DNA from: JALYOC01 sp036675345
GTDB lineage: Bacteria; Myxococcota; Myxococcia; Myxococcales; Myxococcaceae
Length of the DNA stretch: 64,000 nucleotides
Direction: 5' to 3'
Assembly: GCA_036675345.1 (NCBI GenBank)
Contig: JAKFFE010000015.1
Coordinates: 1 to 64,000 of the forward strand
Shown: positions 25,020 to 33,647 of the stretch, piece by piece
Position numbering within the stretch: position 1 is the stretch's first letter
Layout of the letters: every line of letters starts with the position of its first letter
Notes under the pieces: model-generated
Told to the model about the DNA's origin: nothing
Seen by the model: the letters and a program-made list of their open reading frames with translations, nothing else
Databases searched by the model: none
Translations under genes and position numbers: made by a program

Positions 25020-25290
25020 GGGTTATCCACCCGGTTGGCCCCGCCGTCGACAGGTCCGACTGCTTCTACGATCTGAGTAATAAGAGATCAGATCAAATAG
25101 TAGCGGTAGTAGGTCCCTCAAAATTGGGGACAACTGAGCCAACCTCCCGCCAGGGCTGAAGAATCACCCTTTTCGATCCTGTGGGCAACTGGCAGGGTTA
25201 TCCACCGGCCTCCACAGGCTGGAGGTGGGACCCCCACTTACCCACAGGGGTCCCGCGGTGACGGGTTCCTCGTCCACAGGGCGCTCCACA
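25020..25290. other. oriC: Candidate chromosomal replication origin: DnaA-box cluster with AT-richer TAG-repeat tract
   Basis: DnaA-box-like 9-mers (consensus TTATCCACA): TTATCCACC at 25023-25031 and 25198-25206, TTACCCACA at 25238-25246, and the reverse-strand TGTGGGCAA at 25180-25188. Weaker TCCACA cores occur at about 25211, 25273 and 25285. Between them, roughly 25057-25130 is AT-richer than its surroundings. Within it, 25098-25113 contains TAGTAG, then CGG, then TAGTAG. That matches the TAG-type DnaA-trio seen in basal unwinding elements, next to a weaker DnaA-like TTGTCCCCA on the minus strand near 25126-25134. The gap separates two divergent genes. I cannot run GC-skew, so this is a candidate. 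Confidence 0.5.
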
Positions 25291-25320
25291 AAGAAAACCG
25301 GTACGCTCCGCCCCCTTTCG

Positions 25321-26949
25321 GTGAGCACCGCGAAGCCCCACACCCTCGGCGTTCCGCATGGCCAGCTCTTTCGGGGCGAGCGGATCGGCAAGTACGAGAT
25401 CCTGACCCAGCTTTCGGTGGGCGGGATGGCGGAGCTGTTCCTGGCCTACACCCAGGGCCCGGGCGGCTTCCGCAAGTTCGTGGTGATCAAGCGGATCCTC
25501 CCCGACGCCCGCAGCAACGAGTCCTTCGTGCGGATGTTCCTGGACGAGGCGCGGATCACCGCCTCCCTCACCCATCCCAACATCGGCCAGGTGTTCGAGC
25601 TGGGCGGCGAGGAGGACGGGGACACCTTGTTCCTGGCGATGGAGTTCATCGCCGGGCAGAACCTGAACCAGATCACCTCCACCCTCCTCTCCTCCAAGCG
25701 CCGGCTTCCCACCGGCTTCTGCGTGGCGGTGGTGCGCGATGTGCTGATCGCGCTGCACTACGCGCACAACTTCACCGACAGCCGCGGGCTGCCCTCCCCG
25801 GTCATCCACCGGGACGTGGCACAGAAGAACGTGATGGTGACCTACGACGGGCAGGTGAAGCTGCTCGACTTCGGGATCGCCAAGGCCCAGGGCAGCCTGG
25901 GGAAGACGTCGGTGGGGATGGTGAAGGGCACCACAGGCTACATGTCCCCGGAGCAGGTGCGGGGTGAGGCGCTGGACGGGCGCAGCGACGTGTTCGCCGC
26001 CGGGATCCTGCTGTTCGAGATCCTCACCGGCAAGCGGCTGTTCTCGGCGCAGACCGAGGCGGAGGAGATGGAGCGGATCCTCAACTCGCCCATCCCCGAC
26101 GCCACCGCGGTGGATCCCAGCATCCCCGGGAAGCTGGCGGCGGTGGTCAGCAAGGCGCTGGCCCGGGATCGGACCCAGCGCTACTCGTCGGCCAAGGTGA
26201 TGGCGCGGGCGCTGGAGCAGGCCGTGGGTCCGCTGCTGTTCGATCAGGATCAGCTGGCCGCGTTCATGGCGGAGAACTTCCAGTCCAAGATGGCCGCCAC
26301 CCGCGCGCTGCTGGACTCCGCCGGTCAGTCCGAGGTCACCCAGGTGCGGGACGCGGCCTCGCTGCTGCGCCGGGACCTGGGCAGCGTGTTCCCCGGGGAG
26401 CAGGTGGCCAACGCGCCGGTCCCGCCTCCCAGGGCTCCGCCCGGGGTGAACCTGTCGATGGCGGCGGCCAAGACCGAGGTCGCCGATCCGCGCTTCGTGC
26501 CGGTCTCCACCACCCAGGTGGAGGAGAATCACCCGCTGTGGAGGCAGCGCCGGACCCGGAAGCGGATCGGCGCGGTGGCCGGGCTGCTGGTGCTGGGGAT
26601 CCTCGGGCTGTGGCTGGGGACGCGGGCCGGATCGGCCCGGGCGCCGGCGGTGACTCCGGTGGCGGTGGTGGAGACCCCTCCGCGGCCCCGTCCGGCGATC
26701 GATCCCCGCAAGCAGGGCACCCTGACCTTGATCACCCAGCCGGAGAGCACCGTCTCCGCCGGGACCACCGCCCTGGGCCGCACTCCGCTGATCGAGGCGG
26801 CGCTGCCGGTGGGTTCCCAGCTGCTCTCGGTGGTGGGTCCGGATGGGAACCGGCGGATCCTCACCGTGGTGATCCGGCCCGGGGAGAACACCGCGGTGAA
26901 GGTCGAGCTGGAGTCGCTGCCCAAGAGCTCCATGCTGCGGGTGGAATAG
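25321..26949 (+). CDS. Membrane-anchored Ser/Thr protein kinase with PEGA-like tail, 542 aa
   Basis: The GTG at 25321 is chosen because the longer frame from 25225 would run into the DnaA-box cluster. The kinase domain covers about residues 23-300: glycine-rich loop LSVGGMAELFLA, ATP lysine K57, catalytic loop HRDVAQKN at 163-170, DFG at 183-185 and GYMSPEQV. One transmembrane helix follows (AVAGLLVLGILGLWLG, about 440-460). The extracytoplasmic tail has the pattern GTLTLITQPESTVSAGTTALGRTPL, typical of a PEGA domain. It is a paralogue of the kinase at 20446 and of the shorter one at 32559. Its substrate is unknown. Confidence 0.93.
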   Translation: MSTAKPHTLGVPHGQLFRGERIGKYEILTQLSVGGMAELFLAYTQGPGGFRKFVVIKRILPDARSNESFVRMFLDEARITASLTHPNIGQVFELGGEEDGDTLFLAMEFIAGQNLNQITSTLLSSKRRLPTGFCVAVVRDVLIALHYAHNFTDSRGLPSPVIHRDVAQKNVMVTYDGQVKLLDFGIAKAQGSLGKTSVGMVKGTTGYMSPEQVRGEALDGRSDVFAAGILLFEILTGKRLFSAQTEAEEMERILNSPIPDATAVDPSIPGKLAAVVSKALARDRTQRYSSAKVMARALEQAVGPLLFDQDQLAAFMAENFQSKMAATRALLDSAGQSEVTQVRDAASLLRRDLGSVFPGEQVANAPVPPPRAPPGVNLSMAAAKTEVADPRFVPVSTTQVEENHPLWRQRRTRKRIGAVAGLLVLGILGLWLGTRAGSARAPAVTPVAVVETPPRPRPAIDPRKQGTLTLITQPESTVSAGTTALGRTPLIEAALPVGSQLLSVVGPDGNRRILTVVIRPGENTAVKVELESLPKSSMLRVE

Positions 26950-27132
26950 TCCAGTCGCACATGACAGGCGTGTCGCGCCCCGGACGTCGGCGAGCCGCTC
27001 ACACCCGCGCACCATCCAGTGATCCCGCTCGGTTACGCGCTCGAACCGGACCATTTCTGGCGTATGGATTGCTAACCCGTCAATACTCCGCGCCGCCTTT
27101 TGGAGTCTGAGTTTCCCTGGAGGAAATCGCGA

Positions 27133-27813
27133 ATGTCTTCCCATCTGATGAAGGGTCTGGCCGTCTCTGCGCTCGCTGCAGCGCTGGCGGGTTGTGGCAG
27201 TGATACCGGGAGCGGAACCGAGACTTTGTATGTGGAGGCCACCGCGTCCACCGATGGGTCCTCCAATGGCACCCAGCTGTTCGTGCTGGTCCGGGACAAC
27301 TCCGCCAACGGCCCGACGATCAACGACGCCACCGTGACCATGGTCGGCGACCGCGGCACCGAGCACGCGCTGGCGGCGATCAACCTGGGCGATCTCAACC
27401 TCGGGTACATGAAGCGCGATCTGGCCTGGGAGCCGGGCTGGCGGCTGAGGGTGGAGCGGGGCGCCGACAAACTGGAGGCGTTCCTGGTGGCGCCGGGTCT
27501 GACCACCCTCACCGAGCCCACCCCGGGGCAGGTCTTCGGCCGCGCGGCCCAGCAGAACCTGCGGGTCCGGTGGCGGGACGAGAGCGGTCGCAGCGCGGAG
27601 CGGGTGGAGATCTCCTTGGACAAGGCGGACTACGACACCTCCCGCCCGGAGGATCCCGGCTCGCACGAGATCCCCTACTCCACCTGGACCCAGGCGGAGC
27701 AGGAGGAGCGGGTGACCATCACCCGGACCAACGACATCAACCTGGCGGGCGGGATCTCCGGGTCCACCTTCAAGGCCGTCTCCTCGGGCCGCGTGGACTT
27801 CGTGGTCCAGTAG
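27133..27813 (+). CDS. Lipoprotein with Ig-like beta-sandwich, 226 aa
   Basis: MSSHLMKGLAVSALAAALAGC is a signal with lipobox Cys at residue 21. The mature protein is beta-rich, with ETLYVEATASTDGSSNGTQLFVLVRD, DATVTMVGDRG and RLRVERGADKLEAFLVAP, suggesting a small Ig-like or carboxypeptidase-regulatory-like fold. I do not recognise a family. A GGAGGAAAT ribosome-binding site precedes the ATG at 27133. A strong terminator follows at 27832. It is the last gene before a convergent pair. Confidence 0.75.
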   Translation: MSSHLMKGLAVSALAAALAGCGSDTGSGTETLYVEATASTDGSSNGTQLFVLVRDNSANGPTINDATVTMVGDRGTEHALAAINLGDLNLGYMKRDLAWEPGWRLRVERGADKLEAFLVAPGLTTLTEPTPGQVFGRAAQQNLRVRWRDESGRSAERVEISLDKADYDTSRPEDPGSHEIPYSTWTQAEQEERVTITRTNDINLAGGISGSTFKAVSSGRVDFVVQ

Positions 27814-27831
27814 TCCGGTCGGGCAGTCTTC

Positions 27832-27877
27832 GACCCGCGCCTTGGCCCTTCGGGCTTCGAGGCGCGGGTCTTTTTTT
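27832..27877 (+). terminator. Rho-independent terminator
   Basis: GACCCGCGCCT (27832-27842) pairs perfectly with AGGCGCGGGTC (27860-27870), an 11-bp GC-rich stem, followed by seven T bases. It ends the lipoprotein transcript and lies three bases from the stop of the convergent gene, so it may insulate both. Confidence 0.9.
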
Positions 27878-27880
27878 GTC

Positions 27881-28510
27881 TCAGGGTCGGAAGGCGGTCC
27901 GCTCCAGCAGGGCGTCGATCTCCTTCCGGATTCGGGCCGGGAAGGGTTCGCGCCCGGGGAGGGCCGGGGCGCAAGTCCCCTTCACCGCGTTGACCAGGAG
28001 CAGGGGCTGATTGGAGTCGGCCCGGAGTGGGGCCTCGGTCACCTCCAGGCCTCCCCGGACAGCCAGCTCGGAGGTGGAGAGCACCCGGGGGCGGTCCTTG
28101 GGGGGGGAGATCAGGGCGTTCCCGTCCCAGCCGAACAGCGCGGAGACGCTCTCCTCGTAGAGCTCCGCTCCCTCCGGGCTGCTGAGGAGGGTGGCCATCC
28201 CGGGGGAACGCACCGCCGCGTAGACTCCTTCGGGTGGGGGCTTGTCGATCAGCCCGGCTCCCTGAGCCAGGGGAGAGGGAGCGGTGCGGACCGGCATTCC
28301 GTCCTCCAGGCGCGAACGGTCAAACCGGTCGGTCTGGAGGGTCAGTCCCTCCCAACGCAGCGTGTAGTTCCCAGGGGTTGCGGAGTGCGCGAAGCGGGCA
28401 AAGGCCTCCGCCGCCAAGGGCCCGGCGCGCTCGAAGCGGGTCCAGTGGAAGCCGCAGAGGACCACCCCCGCTTCGGTGACTCTCAGGGTGGTGTAGGCCC
28501 GCGACGACAT
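27881..28510 (-). CDS. Class IV aminotransferase / aminodeoxychorismate lyase-like protein, 209 aa
   Basis: The protein follows the outline of fold-type IV PLP enzymes: TTLRVTEAGVVLCGFHWTRFERAG for the N-terminal strand and helix, ALFGWDGNALISPPKDRPRVLSTSEL like the TPP-LxGxxR region, and LEVTEAPLRADS then LLLVNAVKGTCAPALPGREPF like the NS-RG-x-x-P-V motif. The PLP lysine may be K90 in IDKPPP, but the surrounding consensus is poor. At 209 aa it is shorter than the usual 260-300. It may be a PabC-type lyase given pabA and pabB in this window, though they are 5 kb away. It could also be an inactive paralogue. Confidence 0.5.
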   Translation of the reverse strand: MSSRAYTTLRVTEAGVVLCGFHWTRFERAGPLAAEAFARFAHSATPGNYTLRWEGLTLQTDRFDRSRLEDGMPVRTAPSPLAQGAGLIDKPPPEGVYAAVRSPGMATLLSSPEGAELYEESVSALFGWDGNALISPPKDRPRVLSTSELAVRGGLEVTEAPLRADSNQPLLLVNAVKGTCAPALPGREPFPARIRKEIDALLERTAFRP

Positions 28511-28665
28511 GCCGGGGAGAGCCTAGTCGAGGCGAAGCCGGCCGGGGCGGGAGAGACGATGGAGTGCGCGCGATCATGAGCCGCACTGCCGGCTTCCACA
28601 GCACACTCTGGAGGAAGCGGATCAGCGGACGGGCGCCAGGTCTTCGGTGCCGCCGCGCGGCAGAG

Positions 28666-28711
28666 GACTGGCCGCCAAGAAAGACACCTGTGTCCTTCTC
28701 AGCGGCCAGTC
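28666..28711. repeat. 46-bp imperfect palindrome, copy 1
   Basis: The ends GACTGGCCGC and GCGGCCAGTC are perfect 10-bp inverted repeats, and inner parts (AGAAAGACA against TGTCCTTCT) are near-perfect inverted repeats. A second copy with identical ends and length is at 37151-37196. Both share GCCAAGAAAGACA on the left arm and TTCTCAGCGG on the right arm; the loop differs. This copy lies between the class IV aminotransferase and the PAS gene. No T-run follows, so it is not a standard terminator. It resembles a REP-type dispersed element. Confidence 0.75.
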
Positions 28712-28788
28712 TCGACCCCGACCCCGGGCCTGCGCTCAAGGGGGCCATGGGCCCTCACCCCTTCCCCCGCGCTAGGATGCCGGGACAC

Positions 28789-29295
28789 ATGGGTCAGCTG
28801 TTGGCAGCGGTGAAATCACTGGGTGCGGCGATGCTGGACGCCTGGGTGGCGGTGGACGCCGAGGACCGGATCGTGGAGCACAACGCCCTGTTCCGGGAAC
28901 TCTTCCCCCGTGAGGTAGGGCGGGAGCTGGTGGGGAGGACTTGTGGAGAACTCCTCCGCTTGAGCGCCACCCCCCGGGAGCTGGCCGCCGCCGAGGGACC
29001 GGTCCGGCTGGATGAGCAGGAGGCAGAGGTGTACGGGTCCCGGCTGCGGTTGATCGTCAGCGCCGCGCCCCTCACGCTGGAGGGAGACCGGCCGGGGACG
29101 CTGCTCATCCTCCGCAACGTCACCGACGAGGCGAGGATCCAGGCCGGCTATCAGCAGTTGGAGGACACCACCCGCCGGCAGTGCGAGGACCTGGAGCAGC
29201 GGTTGGACGAGCGCACCCGGGATCTGCTCACCGCCAATGATCTGATCAACCGGCTGGAAGGGGAGCTGGCCCGCTACAAGCGCGGGGAGGTCTAG
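28789..29295 (+). CDS. PAS-like domain sensor protein with coiled-coil tail, 168 aa
   Basis: Residues about 15-110 fit a PAS fold: MLDAWVAVDAEDRIVEHNALFRELFP, TCGELLRLS and LILRNVTDEARIQAGY. The tail is a coiled coil of about 50 residues (LEDTTRRQCEDLEQRLDERTRDLLTANDLINRLEGELARYK). There is no membrane segment and no kinase or output domain. Alternatives for the start are 28777 and upstream in-frame codons; 28789 has an AGGA at a reasonable distance. It may act as an adaptor in a signalling pathway. It is convergent with the STAS gene. Confidence 0.75.
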   Translation: MGQLLAAVKSLGAAMLDAWVAVDAEDRIVEHNALFRELFPREVGRELVGRTCGELLRLSATPRELAAAEGPVRLDEQEAEVYGSRLRLIVSAAPLTLEGDRPGTLLILRNVTDEARIQAGYQQLEDTTRRQCEDLEQRLDERTRDLLTANDLINRLEGELARYKRGEV

Positions 29296-29302
29296 GACGG
29301 CG

Positions 29303-29935
29303 TCACCCCTCCGAGGTCGGAGTCAGGTACCGCGAGGGACTGGACAGCCGTCCGGCGGAGATCTCCTGCAGGGTGGCGACCGCGGTGGCCAGGTTCCCGT
29401 CGCCGAAGCGCTGGATCGCGGAGAGCACCTCCGGGTCCACCGGTCGCTGGGCGTGGCGGAGCAGGCCGGGGAGGTAGGTCTCCAGCGGCTCGTCGAAGAC
29501 CATCGGTTCGCTGCAGCCGTGGCAGATCGCCGTGGGAGCCCCGGCGTCCGGCGCCAGCATGGAGGAGAGCAGGTTCTCCACGTGTTCGCTCTTGCAGGGC
29601 GGACAGAAGTACGGCGCCTGGAAGGAGACCAGGTGTCCCCGCTCACCGCAGAAGTTCCGGATCCTCCGCAGCGGCGCCATCACCGCGGGGCTGCAGCGCA
29701 TCAGGTGGAGCGAGTTCTCCCTCGCCTCTTGCGCGTGAACCCAGCCGACCCAGTCCCGGCTCCCGGGAGCGGTGACCCGGGTGATCCCCTCCAGGTTGAC
29801 CACCAGCTTCCGCTCCGCGAACGGGGGCGTCCGCTCCGCCAGCCGGCTGCCTTCATCCAGCGCGCCCTGAAGGCGGAGGAAGACCAGCCGGCCCTGTTCC
29901 ACGAACTCGAAGCTGAGGGACGGGGAGGAGGTCAA
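29303..29935 (-). CDS. STAS-like domain protein with zinc-ribbon-like part, 210 aa
   Basis: An N-terminal part (LSFEFVEQGRLVFLRLQGALDEG, LVVNLEGITRVTAPGSRDWVGWV) resembles the STAS/anti-sigma antagonist fold, with the loop that usually holds the phosphorylated Ser/Thr (TRVTAPGSRD). After residue 100 it has CPPC and CHGC pairs, typical of a zinc ribbon. The start is a TTG at 29935, five bases from the end of the TPR gene stop. It is the third gene of a kinase-TPR-STAS operon, so it may be a target of that kinase. Confidence 0.7.
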   Translation of the reverse strand: MTSSPSLSFEFVEQGRLVFLRLQGALDEGSRLAERTPPFAERKLVVNLEGITRVTAPGSRDWVGWVHAQEARENSLHLMRCSPAVMAPLRRIRNFCGERGHLVSFQAPYFCPPCKSEHVENLLSSMLAPDAGAPTAICHGCSEPMVFDEPLETYLPGLLRHAQRPVDPEVLSAIQRFGDGNLATAVATLQEISAGRLSSPSRYLTPTSEG

Positions 29936-29937
29936 CG

Positions 29938-32562
29938 TCAGGGCTCGGGGGGCGCGAACAGGGTAGCGAAGTGGTCGGTGAGCGCATAGGCGAGCACCGT
30001 CCGCGCGTGGGGAATGCGGGACAGCAACCGCTGCCAGCGTTCGCCGGTGGCGGCGGGCGCCACCCGCGCCGGGGCGTGCAGCGCGGCGGCGGACAGCGCG
30101 CCGGTCAGATCCCGGGTGCTGACCAGGGCGGCCCGCACCAACCGCTCTTCGTGGTGCACCCGCGCCCCCACCAGGTCGGTCCTTCTTCCCTGGGCCAGCG
30201 GGAAGGCCGCGCTCAGTGCGGCGGTGGCCTGCTCCGCGGGGAGATCGAAGGACTCGGCCACCATCGCGCCGGCCCGCTCCGGTCTGCGCTCGGACACCCG
30301 CAGCGCCTCCCCCAGCACGTCCAGTCGGTAGGTCCCGGTATAGGTCAGCGGGCCCAGCCCCAGCACCCACGCCCCCAGGCCCCGCAGCAGCGCCGCCACC
30401 ATCGCGCCGGTGGGCATGTCCTGATGGAGCAGCACCGGAGAGATCAGCAGCGCCTCGGGGCGGGTGAGGACGATCGGCGCTCCGCCCACCCGCCGGGAGA
30501 TCCGCAGCTCCGGGGGCGCGTCGGTGAACAGCGCCGCGGCCTGCTCCCAGAAGTCCCGCAGCTCGGGGGAGAGCGGGGCGGGCCGGCTCTCCGCGTACAG
30601 CGCCGCCTCGTCGTGATCGAACACCGCGGTCAGCCCGTCCCGCAGGCTCTGCACCACCGTCAACAGCGGGTCCAAGGTCGCCACCACCCGGGCGAAGGTC
30701 TGCAGCTCCACCGGCTGGGCGGGAGTCAGCTCGCCGCGCAGCGCCACCGCCACGTGGGTCATCGCCTCGGCGTGGGCGTCGGCCCCGTCCGCGGTCAGCA
30801 GGCTGGAGAGCAGCGCCGCCGCGCGGGCGTGGAAGGGGTTCTGCTCCAGGATTCCACGCAGCCGGGAGGCGGCCTCGCGGGGAGCGACCAGGGCCAGCGA
30901 GCCCAGCGCATCCACCGAGGTGGGGTCGGACTGATGCGCGCGCAGGTAGCAGTACTGGGCCTCGTCGGTGCGACCGGCCTGACGGAGCACATCACCCGCC
31001 AGCCGCATCGCCGCGGGGCGGGAGCGGACGGGGATCGCCTCCAGCAACTGCTCGGTGGCCTCCAGCCCTCCGGTGTGGAAGCGCTGGGAGATCAGCTGGC
31101 GCAGCAGCCGGGGAGAGCCGGTGGCCGCGGCGACCTCCCGGGCCTTGATCCGGGTGGCCTCGTCGTCGGAGCGGGCCTCCACCAGCTTGAGCCTCAGCAG
31201 CGCCGCGCCCGGTGCGCCCTCGTGGGGCACCTGGTCCAGGAGGCCGGCCGCCTCCTCGCGGTCCCCGAGGGTGAAGGCCAGCCCCGCCTCCAGCACCCGC
31301 GTCGCCGGGGTGGCGCGTCCACTCTCCCGCAGGCCCCGAAGCAGCGCGCGCGCCTCGGTGGGCAGATGCTGGTGATCGGCCAGGATGCGGGCCGCTTCGG
31401 CCAGCAGCGCCGCCGCGTGCTGGGGGAGCTGCAGCGCCGCGGTGGTCAGCACCTCCACCGCCCGGGAGTGCTGGCGTCCGGTGCGATGGATGCTGGCCAG
31501 CGCCAGGCGCAGCTCCAGCTCCCCCGGCTGCAGCGCCACCGCCTTTCGCAAGGAGGCCTCCGCCCGCTCCAGCTTTCCCCAGCCCAGATCGAGCAGGGCC
31601 GCGGCGTGCAGCGCCTGGGCGGCGGGCGCGTTCCTTCCCTGCGACTCCCACTCCCCGGCCAGGCGGAGCAGCGAGGGAGGCGGCGGCATCTCCGGGCGTT
31701 CCCCGCGCGCCAGCTGGATCAGGCTGTCCAGGGCCCCGGTGGGATCGGTGGCCACCTTCAGCGCCAGGCACAGACACTCCACCGCCTCCACCGGACGCCC
31801 GCGCTCGTTGGCCACCTGGGCGCGGAACTGCGCCAGCTGGGCCAGCGCGTCCGGACTGAGGCCGTGGGACTCGGCGGCGTCCGGCGGGGTGGCGAAGCGT
31901 TCGGCGCGAGCGAACTGGCCCTGCGCGCAGAGCAGCTCCAGCAGCTTGAGCCTGGGCTGCAGCGCGCGGGGATGTTCGCGGATCGCCCGCTCGAAGTAGG
32001 AGACCGCCTGTTCCCGGTCGCCCAGCCGGGTGGCCAGCAGCTCGCCGGCGCGGGTGAGGATCATCCCCCGCTCCCTGGGCCGGGCCTCCACCTTCAGCCG
32101 CTCGGTGAGCACCTCCAGCACCCCCACCCAGTCCCCGCTCACCTCTGCGATCGCCATCAGCCCCTGGACCGGCGGGTCCAGCCGGGGGGAGCGCTTCACC
32201 GCCTCCCGGTAGTGGACCAGCGCCTGGTCCGGATCCCCCAGCGCCTCGCAGAGGGTGGCCACCCGGGAGTGCAGCAGGGCCTGCCGGTGGGGTTCGCTGT
32301 CCAGCAGCAGTTGCCGCTTCACCACCGGCAGCAGCGCGGCGTGATCTCCCAGGGCCTCCAGACAGCGGGCCAGATCCTGGAGCAGCCGGGGCGAATCGGG
32401 GAACTCCTCCAGGCCCCGGGCATAGGCCTGGGCGGCGTCCCGGTACTGGTGCAGTCCCTCTTCGTGGGAGCGCCCCAGCTGACGGAACAGCTCCCGACGG
32501 CGTTCGGGCTGCTGCTCGGAGGCCAGGGCCTCGGTCACCACCCGCACCAGGTCCTCGCTCAT
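29938..32562 (-). CDS. Large TPR protein, 874 aa
   Basis: The protein is built of tetratricopeptide-like helical repeats, e.g. YRDAAQAYARGLEEFPDSPRLLQDLARCLEALGD, DPDQALVHYREAVKRSP and FERAIREHPRALQPRLKLLELL. It starts MSEDLVRVVTEAL with an ATG that overlaps the kinase stop (ATGA at 32559-32562). There is no signal peptide or membrane helix. The last 200 residues are less regular (LGPLTYTGTYRLDVLGEALRV) and may form a separate domain. It is probably a scaffold or regulator of the kinase gene just upstream. Confidence 0.85.
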   Translation of the reverse strand: MSEDLVRVVTEALASEQQPERRRELFRQLGRSHEEGLHQYRDAAQAYARGLEEFPDSPRLLQDLARCLEALGDHAALLPVVKRQLLLDSEPHRQALLHSRVATLCEALGDPDQALVHYREAVKRSPRLDPPVQGLMAIAEVSGDWVGVLEVLTERLKVEARPRERGMILTRAGELLATRLGDREQAVSYFERAIREHPRALQPRLKLLELLCAQGQFARAERFATPPDAAESHGLSPDALAQLAQFRAQVANERGRPVEAVECLCLALKVATDPTGALDSLIQLARGERPEMPPPPSLLRLAGEWESQGRNAPAAQALHAAALLDLGWGKLERAEASLRKAVALQPGELELRLALASIHRTGRQHSRAVEVLTTAALQLPQHAAALLAEAARILADHQHLPTEARALLRGLRESGRATPATRVLEAGLAFTLGDREEAAGLLDQVPHEGAPGAALLRLKLVEARSDDEATRIKAREVAAATGSPRLLRQLISQRFHTGGLEATEQLLEAIPVRSRPAAMRLAGDVLRQAGRTDEAQYCYLRAHQSDPTSVDALGSLALVAPREAASRLRGILEQNPFHARAAALLSSLLTADGADAHAEAMTHVAVALRGELTPAQPVELQTFARVVATLDPLLTVVQSLRDGLTAVFDHDEAALYAESRPAPLSPELRDFWEQAAALFTDAPPELRISRRVGGAPIVLTRPEALLISPVLLHQDMPTGAMVAALLRGLGAWVLGLGPLTYTGTYRLDVLGEALRVSERRPERAGAMVAESFDLPAEQATAALSAAFPLAQGRRTDLVGARVHHEERLVRAALVSTRDLTGALSAAALHAPARVAPAATGERWQRLLSRIPHARTVLAYALTDHFATLFAPPEP

Positions 32563-33548
32563 CCGTGGGTTTCCAAGGCCGCGCGCGCCTCCTGCCCGAT
32601 CCGCGCCAGGTGCGCGTCGTCCTCTCTTCTTGCCGCGGAGACGAAGGGTTGGATCGCCTGGGCGATCTGCGGCGGGCCCACCGGCTCCCCGCGGGCGGTG
32701 AGGGTGAACGGGATCAGGGCCCGGGCAAACTCCGCGGCGGAGGGGTAGCGATCCTCGGGTTGCAGCGAGAGGGCGCGACCGATCACCTCGGCCAGCGCGG
32801 GAGGAAAGTCCGGGATCCGGTCGGTGAAGGAAGGAAGGTGGCCGGTGCGCAGGGCCTCCTCCATCTCGAACTCGCTCTTGTGCTGGAACAGCGGCTGGGA
32901 GGTGAGGATCTCCACCAGGCACACCGCTGCCGCGTAGAGATCCGCGCGCAGGTCCAGGGGCTGGCCGCGCAGCTGCTCGGGGGCCAGATAGTTCTTCTTC
33001 CCCCGCAGCATCCCCAGCTGCTCGATGTACTTGAAGCGGCTGGAGGCGATCCCGAAGTCGATCAGCTTCAGCACTCCGTCGTAGCCGACCATCATGTTGG
33101 AGGGGGAGAGGTCGCAGAGCACCGCGCCCAGCTCGGTCCCGTCACGGGTGCGGGCGTGGTGGACGTACTCCAGCCCGGCCAGCGCCTGGACTCCCAGCGC
33201 CACCCCATGGGGGAGCGGGAGGCGGCGGTTGAGCTGCCGGGCCAGGGTCAGGATCCGGCTCAGGGCGCGGCCGTGGATGTACTCCATCGCCAGGTAGGGG
33301 GTGCCGTCCACCGTGCCCTCATCCACCGCCTGGACCACGTTGGGATGGGAGAGCGCACAGCTGAGCCCGCGCTCGAGAGCGAAGAAGCGGCGGAACTCGG
33401 GATCCTCCGCGTGCTTGGGGAGGATCCGCTTGAGCGCCAGCACCCGCTCCGGTCGCTCCCGGTGCACCGCGTGGTGCAGGTGCGCCATCCCGCCGTCGGC
33501 GAGCTTTCCCAGCAGGAGGTACGGGCCGAAGTTCTCCGGGGCGGGCAA
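32559..33548 (-). CDS. Soluble Ser/Thr kinase-like protein with non-canonical catalytic loop, 329 aa
   Basis: The kinase fold is clear: LGKLADGGMAHLHHAV at the glycine-rich loop, ATP lysine K40, LAMEYIHGRALSRIL, LIDFGIASS with DFG at 164-166, and YLAPEQLRG. The HRD motif reads LCD (144-146) followed by LSPSN, with the catalytic Asp (146) and the Asn (151) kept. The His and Arg are lost, so activation-loop regulation by the usual Arg is not expected. No membrane segment exists. It is the first gene of the kinase-TPR-STAS operon, coupled to the TPR gene by a four-base overlap. Confidence 0.88.
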   Translation of the reverse strand: MPAPENFGPYLLLGKLADGGMAHLHHAVHRERPERVLALKRILPKHAEDPEFRRFFALERGLSCALSHPNVVQAVDEGTVDGTPYLAMEYIHGRALSRILTLARQLNRRLPLPHGVALGVQALAGLEYVHHARTRDGTELGAVLCDLSPSNMMVGYDGVLKLIDFGIASSRFKYIEQLGMLRGKKNYLAPEQLRGQPLDLRADLYAAAVCLVEILTSQPLFQHKSEFEMEEALRTGHLPSFTDRIPDFPPALAEVIGRALSLQPEDRYPSAAEFARALIPFTLTARGEPVGPPQIAQAIQPFVSAARREDDAHLARIGQEARAALETHG

Positions 33549-33647
33549 GAGGGCCGGAGTCTAAATCAGTCAGAAGGTTTTCATGAGAGCGGTGGAAGGC
33601 GACGTCAGCGGTTTGACGGAGGTCAGACGCGAGGTCGGTGGATGTGC

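Noticed and set aside
25225..25320. Upstream extension of the second kinase
   Set aside because: The extra 32 residues would be encoded across the DnaA-box cluster and have no family match; the GTG at 25321 is preferred.
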